Below, piece after piece: positions 1-5,313 of a stretch of DNA of 8,154 nucleotides. The position numbers were made by a program, and so were the translations under genes. The DNA comes from Caldisericota bacterium (GTDB taxonomy: Bacteria > CG03 > B21-G15): contig QMOP01000054.1 of the NCBI GenBank assembly GCA_003650255.1, positions 1 to 8,154 of the forward strand. The letters are read 5' to 3'. Each line of letters begins with the position of its first letter. Positions within the stretch are counted from its first letter, which is position 1. Below the pieces are notes generated by a model, which saw nothing but the letters and a program-made list of their open reading frames with translations, had not been told where the DNA came from and did not search any database.

Positions 1-480
1 AATTAAAACTGATATTATTGGGTTCACTCCTTTTTTGATAAAAGGAAGGAAAATAAAAATAAAGAGAAATAAGTTTATTAAAATGGAGAAAACTGAAAAA
101 ATCCTTTTTTTACCAAGAAAAGTAAAAAGCAGAACAAATGTGAAAATTACCAAAAATTTAACATAAAAATCTCTTCTAAATCCACACAAGATTCCACCAT
201 ATTCATCTATTCTGAACCAGATTTTTTCTCCTTTCTTAACTAAAGTGTTGTAATTTTTTTCAGACCAGAGAAAATTTTTTATTTTTAAAACCTCTCCATC
301 ATCTGTTTTCACTTTTAATTCCTCTATTTTCAAAGTTCCCTTTTCCCCGATTACTCTCTTATCCAGCACAATACCTGTATTATAAATTGAAGCATTGAGA
401 TTCAAAATATAGAGAAAAAGAAATAAAAGACCTATTTTTCTAATGTTCCTCCTCTCCCAAATCACCCCACCATCCATCAT
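1..480 (-). CDS. YibE/F-like membrane protein, N-terminal part (cut by window edge)
   Basis: An open frame with no stop runs to base 1, giving about 148 to 160 residues. Counting from the ATT at 444, residues 4-18 form a signal peptide or first membrane segment after an RKI n-region. Residues 25-82 look like a small beta-rich extracytoplasmic domain. Two hydrophobic helices follow at about 94-110 and 114-136, the second ending in FLPFIKKGVNP. This order of soluble domain, DFY-type helix entry and paired helices resembles the YibE/F family (PF07907), multi-pass proteins of unknown function. The start is unresolved. In-frame ATGs lie at 480 and 477 and a GTG at 465, all inside the J-domain gene. 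The best Shine-Dalgarno (GGAGAGGAGG, 457-448) precedes only an ATT at 444-442, which shares one base with the J-domain stop TAG. I used the longest frame. It is the last visible gene of the ArsR-led operon. Family call moderately sure. Confidence 0.72.
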   Translation of the reverse strand, partial: MMDGGVIWERRNIRKIGLLFLFLYILNLNASIYNTGIVLDKRVIGEKGTLKIEELKVKTDDGEVLKIKNFLWSEKNYNTLVKKGEKIWFRIDEYGGILCGFRRDFYVKFLVIFTFVLLFTFLGKKRIFSVFSILINLFLFIFIFLPFIKKGVNPIISVLI

Positions 481-772
481 AAAATCTGTCAAGATGATCC
501 CTATATACTTGTTCAATATCAACAGATTCAACATCCTTCTTTTTAAATGAATATTTATAATTCGCACAATAAAGAGTAATAATCTCGTATGCTTTATTTA
601 TCTCCTTCATCTTTTCTTCACAAAACTCTTTATCCTTCTTACGACATTTATCAGGATGATACTTTTTGACAAGTTCTCTGTATGCATCTTTTATTTCTTT
701 AAAGGTTGCCTCTTCTGGTAAACCAAGAACTTCCCTTGCCCATTCAATTTCACTAAAATTAAACCTTTTCAT
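440..772 (-). CDS. Small J-domain (DnaJ-like) co-chaperone
   Basis: This is a 110-residue protein made mostly of one J domain (about residues 8-66). It has the HPD signature that stimulates Hsp70/DnaK ATPase at residues 39-41, preceded by the helix-II pattern AYRELVKKY and followed by the helix-III pattern INKAYEII. It lacks the Gly/Phe, zinc-finger and substrate domains of true DnaJ, so it is probably a specialised adaptor. The loop after HPD carries two cysteines (C43 and C51) and a third, C69, lies just beyond the domain. The C-terminus is acidic and aromatic (FYDGWWGDL). The ATG at 772 overlaps the end of the cysteine desulfidase-like gene by 14 nt, and its stop overlaps the YibE/F-like frame. 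Its position among Fe-S and sulfur genes suggests a role in folding or cluster assembly of a neighbour's product, which is inference only. Confidence 0.9.
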   Translation of the reverse strand: MKRFNFSEIEWAREVLGLPEEATFKEIKDAYRELVKKYHPDKCRKKDKEFCEEKMKEINKAYEIITLYCANYKYSFKKKDVESVDIEQVYRDHLDRFYDGWWGDLGEEEH

Positions 773-1808
773 AGCATTTAAACTCTGATAAAATCCTCTT
801 TACAGTTAAAAGTGAAATATAACCTTTTAATGCACAACTTCTCTTAGCACCTTCACATTTCAATCCTCTCAAAGTTTCTTCAGTAAGATTCATCATCTTT
901 ATTATATCCTCTAAATCTTTTCCAGAAAAATAAGCAAGACCTGAAATCAAAGAAGGTGCTGACTTATTCGCAAGTCCACACAGAGATGATATCCTTTCTT
1001 TCCTTTCAGCAAGATATATCTGAGTAAGAATTGAAAATAAAAGCGCAGGAAGAATCCTATCTTTATACTTCTTATACAAAAAATAATATGGAACAAATAG
1101 AAAAATTCCCTGATTTCCAGAACCTGTTATAGTAATTATCTCCTTACTGCTTCCAAGCATCCTTTCTTCAATCAACCTATATACAGCCATTATTCCACTT
1201 TTAAACTTCCTTTCAATATTTTTACTCTGCTCAAGCATAAAATGTTTTACAGTTTCCTCTAACTTTTTATCTTTCAAATTCACAATTTCAAATATCTCTT
1301 TTAAGGACCTTATATGATATAACTTCTTCACTGTGTTTTTGAAAATTAATTTACCATTTCTTGTTATACTTTTAACATAATTATGCTTATCCTTAATAAA
1401 AACAGAAACATTTTCCTTTTCTGTTTTTAAAACTGCTCTGACAAAAATTCCTCTTTTATTTAATTTAACTATCTTTAACCAATTACTCTTAGAGGCAAGT
1501 TCTGAAATATCTTTCAATTTTTTTACATTTTCTTTAAATGGGTTAAATTTATCATAAGAAGTTAATATTCCAGAAGCAACAGCAAACTCTATCCCAATTT
1601 TTCTAACTCCAGGAACAAAAACAGTAGAAGCATTTCTGTAAACATCCTTGGATAAATAAACCAAGGCACTGAAATCTTTACTTAAACCATATTTTAGATT
1701 TCTTCGCGCTACAGAAAAAGCAAAAGCAATACTTGCAGGTTCAGTACAACCAATAACTGGCTTAATTTCTTCTTCAATAAGTTTCCTGATAGAATTCAAA
1801 TTTTTCAC
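759..1808 (-). CDS. L-cysteine desulfidase-like protein (UPF0597 / serine dehydratase alpha-like)
   Basis: The 349-residue product begins with IKPVIGCTEPASIAFA (residues 15-30), the hallmark of the UPF0597 family (COG3681; E. coli YhaM/CyuA, Methanocaldococcus L-cysteine desulfidase). Those enzymes carry an oxygen-sensitive [4Fe-4S] cluster and split L-cysteine to pyruvate, ammonia and sulfide. Four cysteines sit where cluster ligands are expected: C21 (GCTEP), C277 (SSLCGLA), and C318 and C325 (KCEGAKRSCALK). The glycine motif ITGSGNQG falls at about residues 227-234. It is noticeably shorter than typical bacterial members (about 430 residues), the shortfall being before the C277 motif. Activity on cysteine is therefore likely but not certain. 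The start is GTG, 2 nt after the DUF364 stop, with AGAGG 8 nt upstream. It probably acts in the cytoplasm. It would supply sulfide or clear toxic cysteine, which fits an operon with a ferredoxin and a thiol- or metal-type repressor. Confidence 0.85.
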   Translation of the reverse strand: MKNLNSIRKLIEEEIKPVIGCTEPASIAFAFSVARRNLKYGLSKDFSALVYLSKDVYRNASTVFVPGVRKIGIEFAVASGILTSYDKFNPFKENVKKLKDISELASKSNWLKIVKLNKRGIFVRAVLKTEKENVSVFIKDKHNYVKSITRNGKLIFKNTVKKLYHIRSLKEIFEIVNLKDKKLEETVKHFMLEQSKNIERKFKSGIMAVYRLIEERMLGSSKEIITITGSGNQGIFLFVPYYFLYKKYKDRILPALLFSILTQIYLAERKERISSLCGLANKSAPSLISGLAYFSGKDLEDIIKMMNLTEETLRGLKCEGAKRSCALKGYISLLTVKRILSEFKCYEKV

Positions 1809-1810
1809 AA

Positions 1811-2536
1811 TTATAACCTCTTATACATTGTAACAAATTTTTTACCTTTTAAATCTTTAAAAGATGATCCTTGAGATAATCCTTTAAACAATTCATTTTC
1901 ATCTACAACTATAACTCCTGCTAAAAGGTCTATTCCATAATCAAACATTATTTTAGAAAGAGGCGTTGAAGGACCAAGCATAATTTTGTAGGAAGATGTA
2001 GAAATATATTTCATTACATCATTAAATGTATGATTTATCAGAACAGTCCCACTTATTGCAACAATATCTGCCTCTGGAAGTAGAACAGGAATCTGAGTAT
2101 CAGGTATATCACCTCTTCTTAATCTTTTTTCAAAAACAAATAACTCTTTTGCATACTTTCTCAATTTATCAACAAACGGAAAATGACCTATAATAGCAAC
2201 CTTCTTGTTTTTTCCTTTTTCTTTTAACACCTCATAGGCATTTATCTCAGTAAATTCAACAGAACTAAAATCAAGAGCAGAATTTATAGAAGCCATACCA
2301 AGAGAGGCCTCAATAAGATTATCTGAAAAAACATATTCTGCTATTTCTTTTACATCTCTTCCTATTAAACTCCCTGCATCTTTAATCCCTCTATTTTCTC
2401 TTTCAGCACAAAAATCTCTTAAAGATGAAGAAAGTCCCACATGCCTTGTAACAACCATTGTTGTAAATGCTCCAACAAAAATTTTTTTTACTTTGTAATT
2501 CTCAATGATATTTAACAAGTCCCTCAGAACTTCCAC
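1811..2536 (-). CDS. DUF4213/DUF364 domain protein (putative heavy-metal chelation)
   Basis: From the GTG at 2536 this gives 241 residues; a TTG at 2551 would add five. I prefer GTG because GGAG (2545-2542) sits 5 nt before it, while the TTG has no recognisable ribosome site. The N-terminal third matches DUF4213, with the family signatures AGSLIGRD (about residues 54-61) and EASLGMASINSAL (76-88). The rest matches DUF364, with IGHFPF (116-121), a conserved-looking PDTQIP stretch (145-150), ISGTVLINHT (161-170) and LGPSTPLS (187-194). DUF364 is labelled a putative heavy-metal chelation domain, a name I believe derives from structural resemblance; no member I know has a firmly assigned reaction. 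The Rossmann-like pattern suggests it may bind a metal, cofactor or small ligand. It begins just after the four-cysteine gene and ends 2 nt before the desulfidase-like gene, so co-translation is likely. Product probably cytoplasmic. Confidence 0.85.
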   Translation of the reverse strand: MEVLRDLLNIIENYKVKKIFVGAFTTMVVTRHVGLSSSLRDFCAERENRGIKDAGSLIGRDVKEIAEYVFSDNLIEASLGMASINSALDFSSVEFTEINAYEVLKEKGKNKKVAIIGHFPFVDKLRKYAKELFVFEKRLRRGDIPDTQIPVLLPEADIVAISGTVLINHTFNDVMKYISTSSYKIMLGPSTPLSKIMFDYGIDLLAGVIVVDENELFKGLSQGSSFKDLKGKKFVTMYKRL

Positions 2537-2545
2537 AGAATCTCC
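2534..2545 (-). promoter_or_regulatory. Ribosome binding site fixing a GTG start for the DUF364 gene
   Basis: On the minus strand GGAG at 2545-2542 is followed by ATTCT and then GTG at 2536-2534. This ideal spacing is missing from the upstream in-frame TTG at 2551. An ATG at 2548 lies in a different frame and hits TGA after seven codons. Confidence 0.65.
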
Positions 2546-2554
2546 ATACAAAAA

Positions 2555-2749
2555 TTAACTTAAATTTTCATCTATACTTCCATCTGGCAACATATTATCA
2601 GGATGATATTCTCCTTTCTCCTCCAACTTATACCTTACACACTTTTTCCAATCTCCCCAGCAATATTTTTCTATCCAAAACTTTTCTATCTTCCCCTGCT
2701 CATAAAAAAACTTCATTGGACAAACTGAATACCATTTACAGACACTCAT
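2555..2749 (-). CDS. Small conserved-looking four-cysteine protein of unknown function
   Basis: This is a 64-residue protein if it starts at the ATG at 2749, right after the MBL gene's stop. A TTG at 2782 would give 75 residues but would overlap that gene by 31 nt with an added basic tail. Counting from the ATG, four cysteines lie at C4, C10, C30 and C37 (CX5C, 19 residues, CX6C), set among many aromatics: CKWYSVCPM, then YCWGDWKKCVRY. The tail EYHPDNMLPDGSID is strikingly specific. I recall similar short proteins in archaea and thermophilic bacteria, sometimes doubtfully labelled uracil-DNA glycosylase, but cannot confirm this here. The cysteines could bind a metal ion or an Fe-S cluster. 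There is no signal peptide, so it is probably cytoplasmic. The ribosome site is weak, suggesting coupling to the upstream gene. No function should be assumed. Confidence 0.78.
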   Translation of the reverse strand: MSVCKWYSVCPMKFFYEQGKIEKFWIEKYCWGDWKKCVRYKLEEKGEYHPDNMLPDGSIDENLS

Positions 2750-2751
2750 TT

Positions 2752-3504
2752 TTATTCTTTTATTTTTAATTTTGTCCCGCAACCTGCAAGAATAAAATTG
2801 TCACCATAATTTTTCTCAAAAATTTTTCTTGCTAAATCTCCTGAACAATGACACGGAGCAACCATTTTAACCTTTTCATTTTTAAAATCCTCAACAATTT
2901 TTTCTATTTTTGAAACACTCATCCCTGATAAATGAAAACCACCGAGGACTAAATAAACATCATCTTTAAACAACCTTTTTGCTTTTCTAATTATATTTAC
3001 AATTCCAAGATGAGCACATCCTGTAATAATTACAAGACCCTCTTTTGTTTTTATAATAAGAGATTGCTCCTTTATCCATGTTCCAAGTTCCCCTGTTGAA
3101 TAAACATTCTTAGAAATTCTTAAAAAGTCACGGACTTCAATCAATTTTGCACCTGTTTTCTTTATCTTCTTTTTAACACTTTCTGGGAAAGATTTCAGAA
3201 TATAAACACAAACTTTGTTATTCTCTTTCAAAAAATCCATTAAACCACCAATATGGTCATAATGAATATGTGAAATGACTACCTTGTTTATTTTTTCAGG
3301 ATTAATTTTTAACTTTTTCATATTCTCAAGAAGCACTGAACCATCGCCACCGGTATCAAAAAGGATTGTATCCTCAGAACTTTCTATCAGACATGAAAAA
3401 CCCCACTTTACTTTTAAATTTTTAACATAAGGATTATTGTCATAAAGAATTGTCAGGTTTAAATCTCCAGCAATAGCAAAAGATACACACAATAAAATTA
3501 ACAT
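2752..3504 (-). CDS. MBL-fold metallo-hydrolase (COG1237-like) with N-terminal signal sequence
   Basis: The product is 250 residues from the ATG at 3504; a TTG immediately before it would add one. The metallo-beta-lactamase signature HIHYDH is at residues 79-84, followed by GG. Further ligand-type motifs are GCAH (162-165), GGFH (188-191) and PCHCSG (217-222). With the start NLTILYDNN and WGFSCLIE, this order matches the COG1237 subgroup, whose members are often named dihydropterin aminobenzene-phosphate synthase after a methanogen protein. That reaction should not be transferred without proof. The first 13 residues (MLILLCVSFAIAG) look like a signal peptide with an A-X-A cleavage site but no basic n-region. 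The frame is open upstream to a TGA at 3546, with a Lys codon just before the start but no standard initiator. If exported, the enzyme works outside the cytoplasm, unlike the ferredoxin encoded before it. Confidence 0.88.
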   Translation of the reverse strand: MLILLCVSFAIAGDLNLTILYDNNPYVKNLKVKWGFSCLIESSEDTILFDTGGDGSVLLENMKKLKINPEKINKVVISHIHYDHIGGLMDFLKENNKVCVYILKSFPESVKKKIKKTGAKLIEVRDFLRISKNVYSTGELGTWIKEQSLIIKTKEGLVIITGCAHLGIVNIIRKAKRLFKDDVYLVLGGFHLSGMSVSKIEKIVEDFKNEKVKMVAPCHCSGDLARKIFEKNYGDNFILAGCGTKLKIKE

Positions 3505-3512
3505 CAACTTAT

Positions 3513-3941
3513 TTAAAAAACAATTGCCCCTCGTGGACAGATATCAATACATCTACCACAACCAGTACATTTGTTTTCATCAATTTTTGCTACTTCATCG
3601 ACTGTGATTGCTCCTTCTGGACAAACATTTTCACATGCACCACATCCTACACAGTTCTCCACAATAACCTTTGCTTTCCGTGTTCCCTTGTTTCTTTCTT
3701 TCAGCTCCTTAATCCTTCCCTTAATTGCTTCAAGTTGTTGTTCTAACATCTTTGCTTGTTCTTCTAACATCTTCACCTCTTCCTCACTACTTAGAGATTG
3801 AGGGGGAGTTGGTTGAGGAGGGGACCATCCAGAAAAAAACCTTCTTCCTCCTCCCATTCCTCTTCCTCTCCCTCTTCCCCTTCCTCTTCCTGCTCCTGGA
3901 CCTCCACCCCAGAAAGGACCAGTTCCATCACCAAATGGCAT
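3513..3941 (-). CDS. 2x[4Fe-4S] ferredoxin with DUF5320-like Gly/Arg-rich N-terminus
   Basis: From the ATG at 3941 this gives 142 residues. A GTG at 3950 would add three, but it lies inside the Shine-Dalgarno sequence and overlaps the ArsR stop. Region 1 (1-34) is MPFGDGTGP, typical of DUF5320, then a glycine stretch and five RG repeats. Region 2 (about 35-52) is Pro/Ser-rich. Region 3 (about 53-86) is a charged coiled-coil helix (EEEVKMLEEQAKMLEQQLEA). Region 4 (91-142) is a bacterial-type ferredoxin with two clusters, C97-C100-C103-C107 and C125-C128-C131-C135, each ending in CP. It is a low-potential electron carrier in the cytoplasm, and the coiled coil probably drives oligomerisation or partner docking. 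DUF5320 proteins are often found near NifB/NifX-like and Mrp-type ATPase genes in anaerobes; none is seen here. As the first gene after the repressor, it is probably a main regulated product. Confidence 0.9.
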   Translation of the reverse strand: MPFGDGTGPFWGGGPGAGRGRGRGRGRGMGGGRRFFSGWSPPQPTPPQSLSSEEEVKMLEEQAKMLEQQLEAIKGRIKELKERNKGTRKAKVIVENCVGCGACENVCPEGAITVDEVAKIDENKCTGCGRCIDICPRGAIVF

Positions 3942-3957
3942 TTTAATCACCTCCTTT
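3939..3957 (-). promoter_or_regulatory. Strong Shine-Dalgarno site of the ferredoxin gene, enclosing the ArsR stop codon
   Basis: The minus strand reads AAAGGAGGTGATTAAAATG. The run AAGGAGGTGAT is close to a full anti-16S match and fixes ATG 3941-3939 as the start. The ArsR stop codon TGA (3949-3947) lies within this site, so ribosomes finishing arsR terminate on the ferredoxin start signal. Confidence 0.85.
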
Positions 3958-4222
3958 TAAACAATTTTAAAATTTCCTTCACAACTTGAGGATTTTTCAA
4001 AAAATAACATCTCATCTTTCCTTCCTGCTTCCAGTCAACAATCTCATTTAACTTCAACAATCTTAAATGCTGAGAAATATTTGGCTGTCTTGCTTTAATC
4101 AACTCTTCTAAATTACTCACACATTTTTTTCCATCTAATAACTTAAGAACTATAGTCAGTCGAACAGGATGTCCTAATGTTTTAAAAAACTCAGAAATTT
4201 TTTTAACATTAATTCCTTCCAT
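3947..4222 (-). CDS. ArsR/SmtB-family transcriptional repressor
   Basis: A 91-residue winged-helix regulator. The N-terminal signature FFKTLGHPVRLTIVLKLL (residues 12-29) is the ArsR family's dimer/helix-1 region. The recognition helix is within ARQPNISQHLRLLK (44-57), and the wing covers about 58-75 (EIVDWKQEGKMRCYFLKN). ArsR proteins normally repress their own operon and release DNA on binding metal or on thiol oxidation. The classical arsenic motif ELCVCDL is absent; the corresponding place reads KKCVSNL, leaving one cysteine (C34), with a second in the wing (C72). These could form a metal or redox site across the dimer, but that is speculation. The start ATG at 4222 has GGAG 5 nt upstream, and the gene is first after a promoter bearing a palindrome, which fits autoregulation. 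Its stop lies in the ferredoxin ribosome site. Family call is firm; inducer unknown. Confidence 0.93.
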   Translation of the reverse strand: MEGINVKKISEFFKTLGHPVRLTIVLKLLDGKKCVSNLEELIKARQPNISQHLRLLKLNEIVDWKQEGKMRCYFLKNPQVVKEILKLFKRR

Positions 4223-4242
4223 TTTTACTCCATAATATTATC

Positions 4243-4254
4243 ATATTCGAATAT
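4243..4254. promoter_or_regulatory. Palindromic operator candidate for the ArsR repressor
   Basis: ATATTCGAATAT is a perfect 12-bp palindrome starting 1 nt downstream of the -10 box and centred on the predicted transcription start. A bound dimer there would block RNA polymerase. ArsR-family operators are AT-rich inverted repeats in or next to promoters, and the gene following encodes such a protein. A second, purely A/T palindrome ATAATATTAT (4232-4241) lies one base away, its centre 12 bp from the first, and could be an additional half of the operator or chance. Confidence 0.6.
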
Positions 4255-4255
4255 T

Positions 4256-4283
4256 TTTATATCAAACTGAATAAATTTGTCAA
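4256..4283 (-). promoter_or_regulatory. Predicted sigma-70-type promoter of the ArsR-led operon
   Basis: A perfect -35 box TTGACA (4283-4278) is separated by 16 nt from TATAAA (4261-4256), five of six matches to the -10 consensus. Transcription would begin near 4249, about 27 nt before the arsR start codon. It is only 20 nt downstream of the tonB stop. An AT-only 7-bp inverted repeat (4270-4276 with 4287-4293) flanks the -35 box and is probably incidental. Confidence 0.7.
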
Positions 4284-4303
4284 GTCATTTATTTGCTATA
4301 AAT

Positions 4304-4900
4304 CTATCTTTTTTCTAACTCAAAACGGACAGATTGAATACACCAGACCGCAACCGGCATACCCATAATCCTTGCAGGTTCATATCTCCATCTTTTTACT
4401 ACCTGTGATGCCACTCTTCCAAACTCGTAAAATCCTCCATCATTTAAAACCTTTACCGCTGCTACTCTTCCTTCCCGGTCAATAAGTATTTTTAACTGAA
4501 CCACTCCTTCAATTCCCTTAACTCTTGCTTCTTCTGGATATTCAGGTTTTATATATTTTATTAAACAAGGAAGCTGGTCAACCTCGCTTAAATCGTAAGT
4601 AACATAGGGAGCAATTAAGTCAACTTCAGTGGAGAGAGCATCCGGGGTGAGTTCAAAATCAATTCTTCTCCTCAATTCAGGTTTTATCATTTTTCTTCTC
4701 TTAATTATCTTTTTCAATTTATCTGGCTTTGACCTCTTTCTCACTATTTTTTTAATTTCTGGTTTGACCAGATCTATCTGGATTGGTTCTATCAGGGATA
4801 CAGGTTTGTGAAAGAGATTGTGTAAGATAGGCAGAGATGAAAATATGAATAAGTTTATTAGAATGGAAAAAAATATGCTTTTTGCTCTCATCCTGTTCAT
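4304..4900 (-). CDS. tonB: TonB-family energy transducer (short, basic-linker type)
   Basis: The 198-residue product has one N-terminal membrane anchor (about 8-28) after a basic MNRMRAK start. A periplasmic linker (about 45-80) follows, rich in Lys/Arg rather than the usual Pro-Glu/Pro-Lys repeats. The C-terminal TonB domain spans about 110-196, with the diagnostic YPEEARVKGIEG (121-132), a strand VVQLKILIDREGRV (133-146) and RWRYEPA (170-176). It spans the periplasm and transmits proton-motive energy from the ExbB/ExbD motor to outer-membrane receptors. The short length matches TonB2-type rather than E. coli TonB (about 240 residues). Its ATG overlaps the exbD stop as ATGA, and a second ATG three codons in is an alternative start. 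It is the last gene of the operon. C111 and C187 lie in or next to the C-terminal domain and may be free or disulfide-bonded. Confidence 0.92.
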   Translation of the reverse strand: MNRMRAKSIFFSILINLFIFSSLPILHNLFHKPVSLIEPIQIDLVKPEIKKIVRKRSKPDKLKKIIKRRKMIKPELRRRIDFELTPDALSTEVDLIAPYVTYDLSEVDQLPCLIKYIKPEYPEEARVKGIEGVVQLKILIDREGRVAAVKVLNDGGFYEFGRVASQVVKRWRYEPARIMGMPVAVWCIQSVRFELEKR

Positions 4901-5313
4901 TCCTCTTTTAAAGCGGATAAAGATATATTCTTAGCTCCTGCCTGCCTGCATTTATCCATTACCTCAATTACTCTACCCACTATAGCCCCTTTATCAGCGA
5001 TAATGATTACAGATGCTTCTTGTTTCTGTTTCAAAATATCTTTCATAATTCTATAAAGTGTTTCCAGATCCACTTTCCGATTGTTGATATGAACTGTTCC
5101 CTCTCTTGTTACTGCAACCAGTATACTCTCTCTTGAAAGATAACTTGCTGTTTTTGCCTTTGGCTTGCGAACACTAACTCCTGTTTCCCGGGAGAAAGTT
5201 GTGCTAACTAAAAAGAAAATCAGAAGCAGAAAGACCATATCCACTAAGGGAGCAATATTTATCTCAGGTTTTTTTCTGTATCTATGAATTGAAAATCTCT
5301 CCAGATTATTCAT
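4897..5313 (-). CDS. exbD: ExbD-type biopolymer transport protein
   Basis: The 138-residue product has a cytoplasmic basic start and one membrane helix at about 20-40 (INIAPLVDMVFLLLIFFLV). D25 in this helix is the family's essential protonatable aspartate. A periplasmic domain of about 95 residues follows, with the expected strand VAVTREGTVHINNRKVDLETL (about 66-86) and a C-terminal helix-strand pattern ending VIEVMDKCRQAGAKNISLSA. It pairs with ExbB/TtpC to form the proton channel that energises TonB. Its ATG overlaps the exbB stop by 8 nt and its own stop overlaps the tonB start by 4 nt, indicating coupled synthesis. ExbD and TolR are close relatives. The neighbouring tonB, and absence of tolA/tolB, favour ExbD. 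Confidence 0.93.
   Translation of the reverse strand: MNNLERFSIHRYRKKPEINIAPLVDMVFLLLIFFLVSTTFSRETGVSVRKPKAKTASYLSRESILVAVTREGTVHINNRKVDLETLYRIMKDILKQKQEASVIIIADKGAIVGRVIEVMDKCRQAGAKNISLSALKEE

Noticed and set aside
3571..3989. Three overlapping plus-strand open frames opposite the ferredoxin gene
   Set aside because: They are antisense shadows of a polypurine-rich gene, full of Ser/Leu/Pro, with no recognisable domain.
4270..4293. 7-bp AT-only inverted repeat after tonB as a possible terminator
   Set aside because: No G/C in the stem, no following T run in the right place, and it overlaps the -35 box.
66..4860. Near-identical 13-base words (AATAAGTTTATTA) near 67-79 and 4847-4859
   Set aside because: Both encode parts of hydrophobic helices containing SILINLF in unrelated proteins; I see no longer repeat around them.
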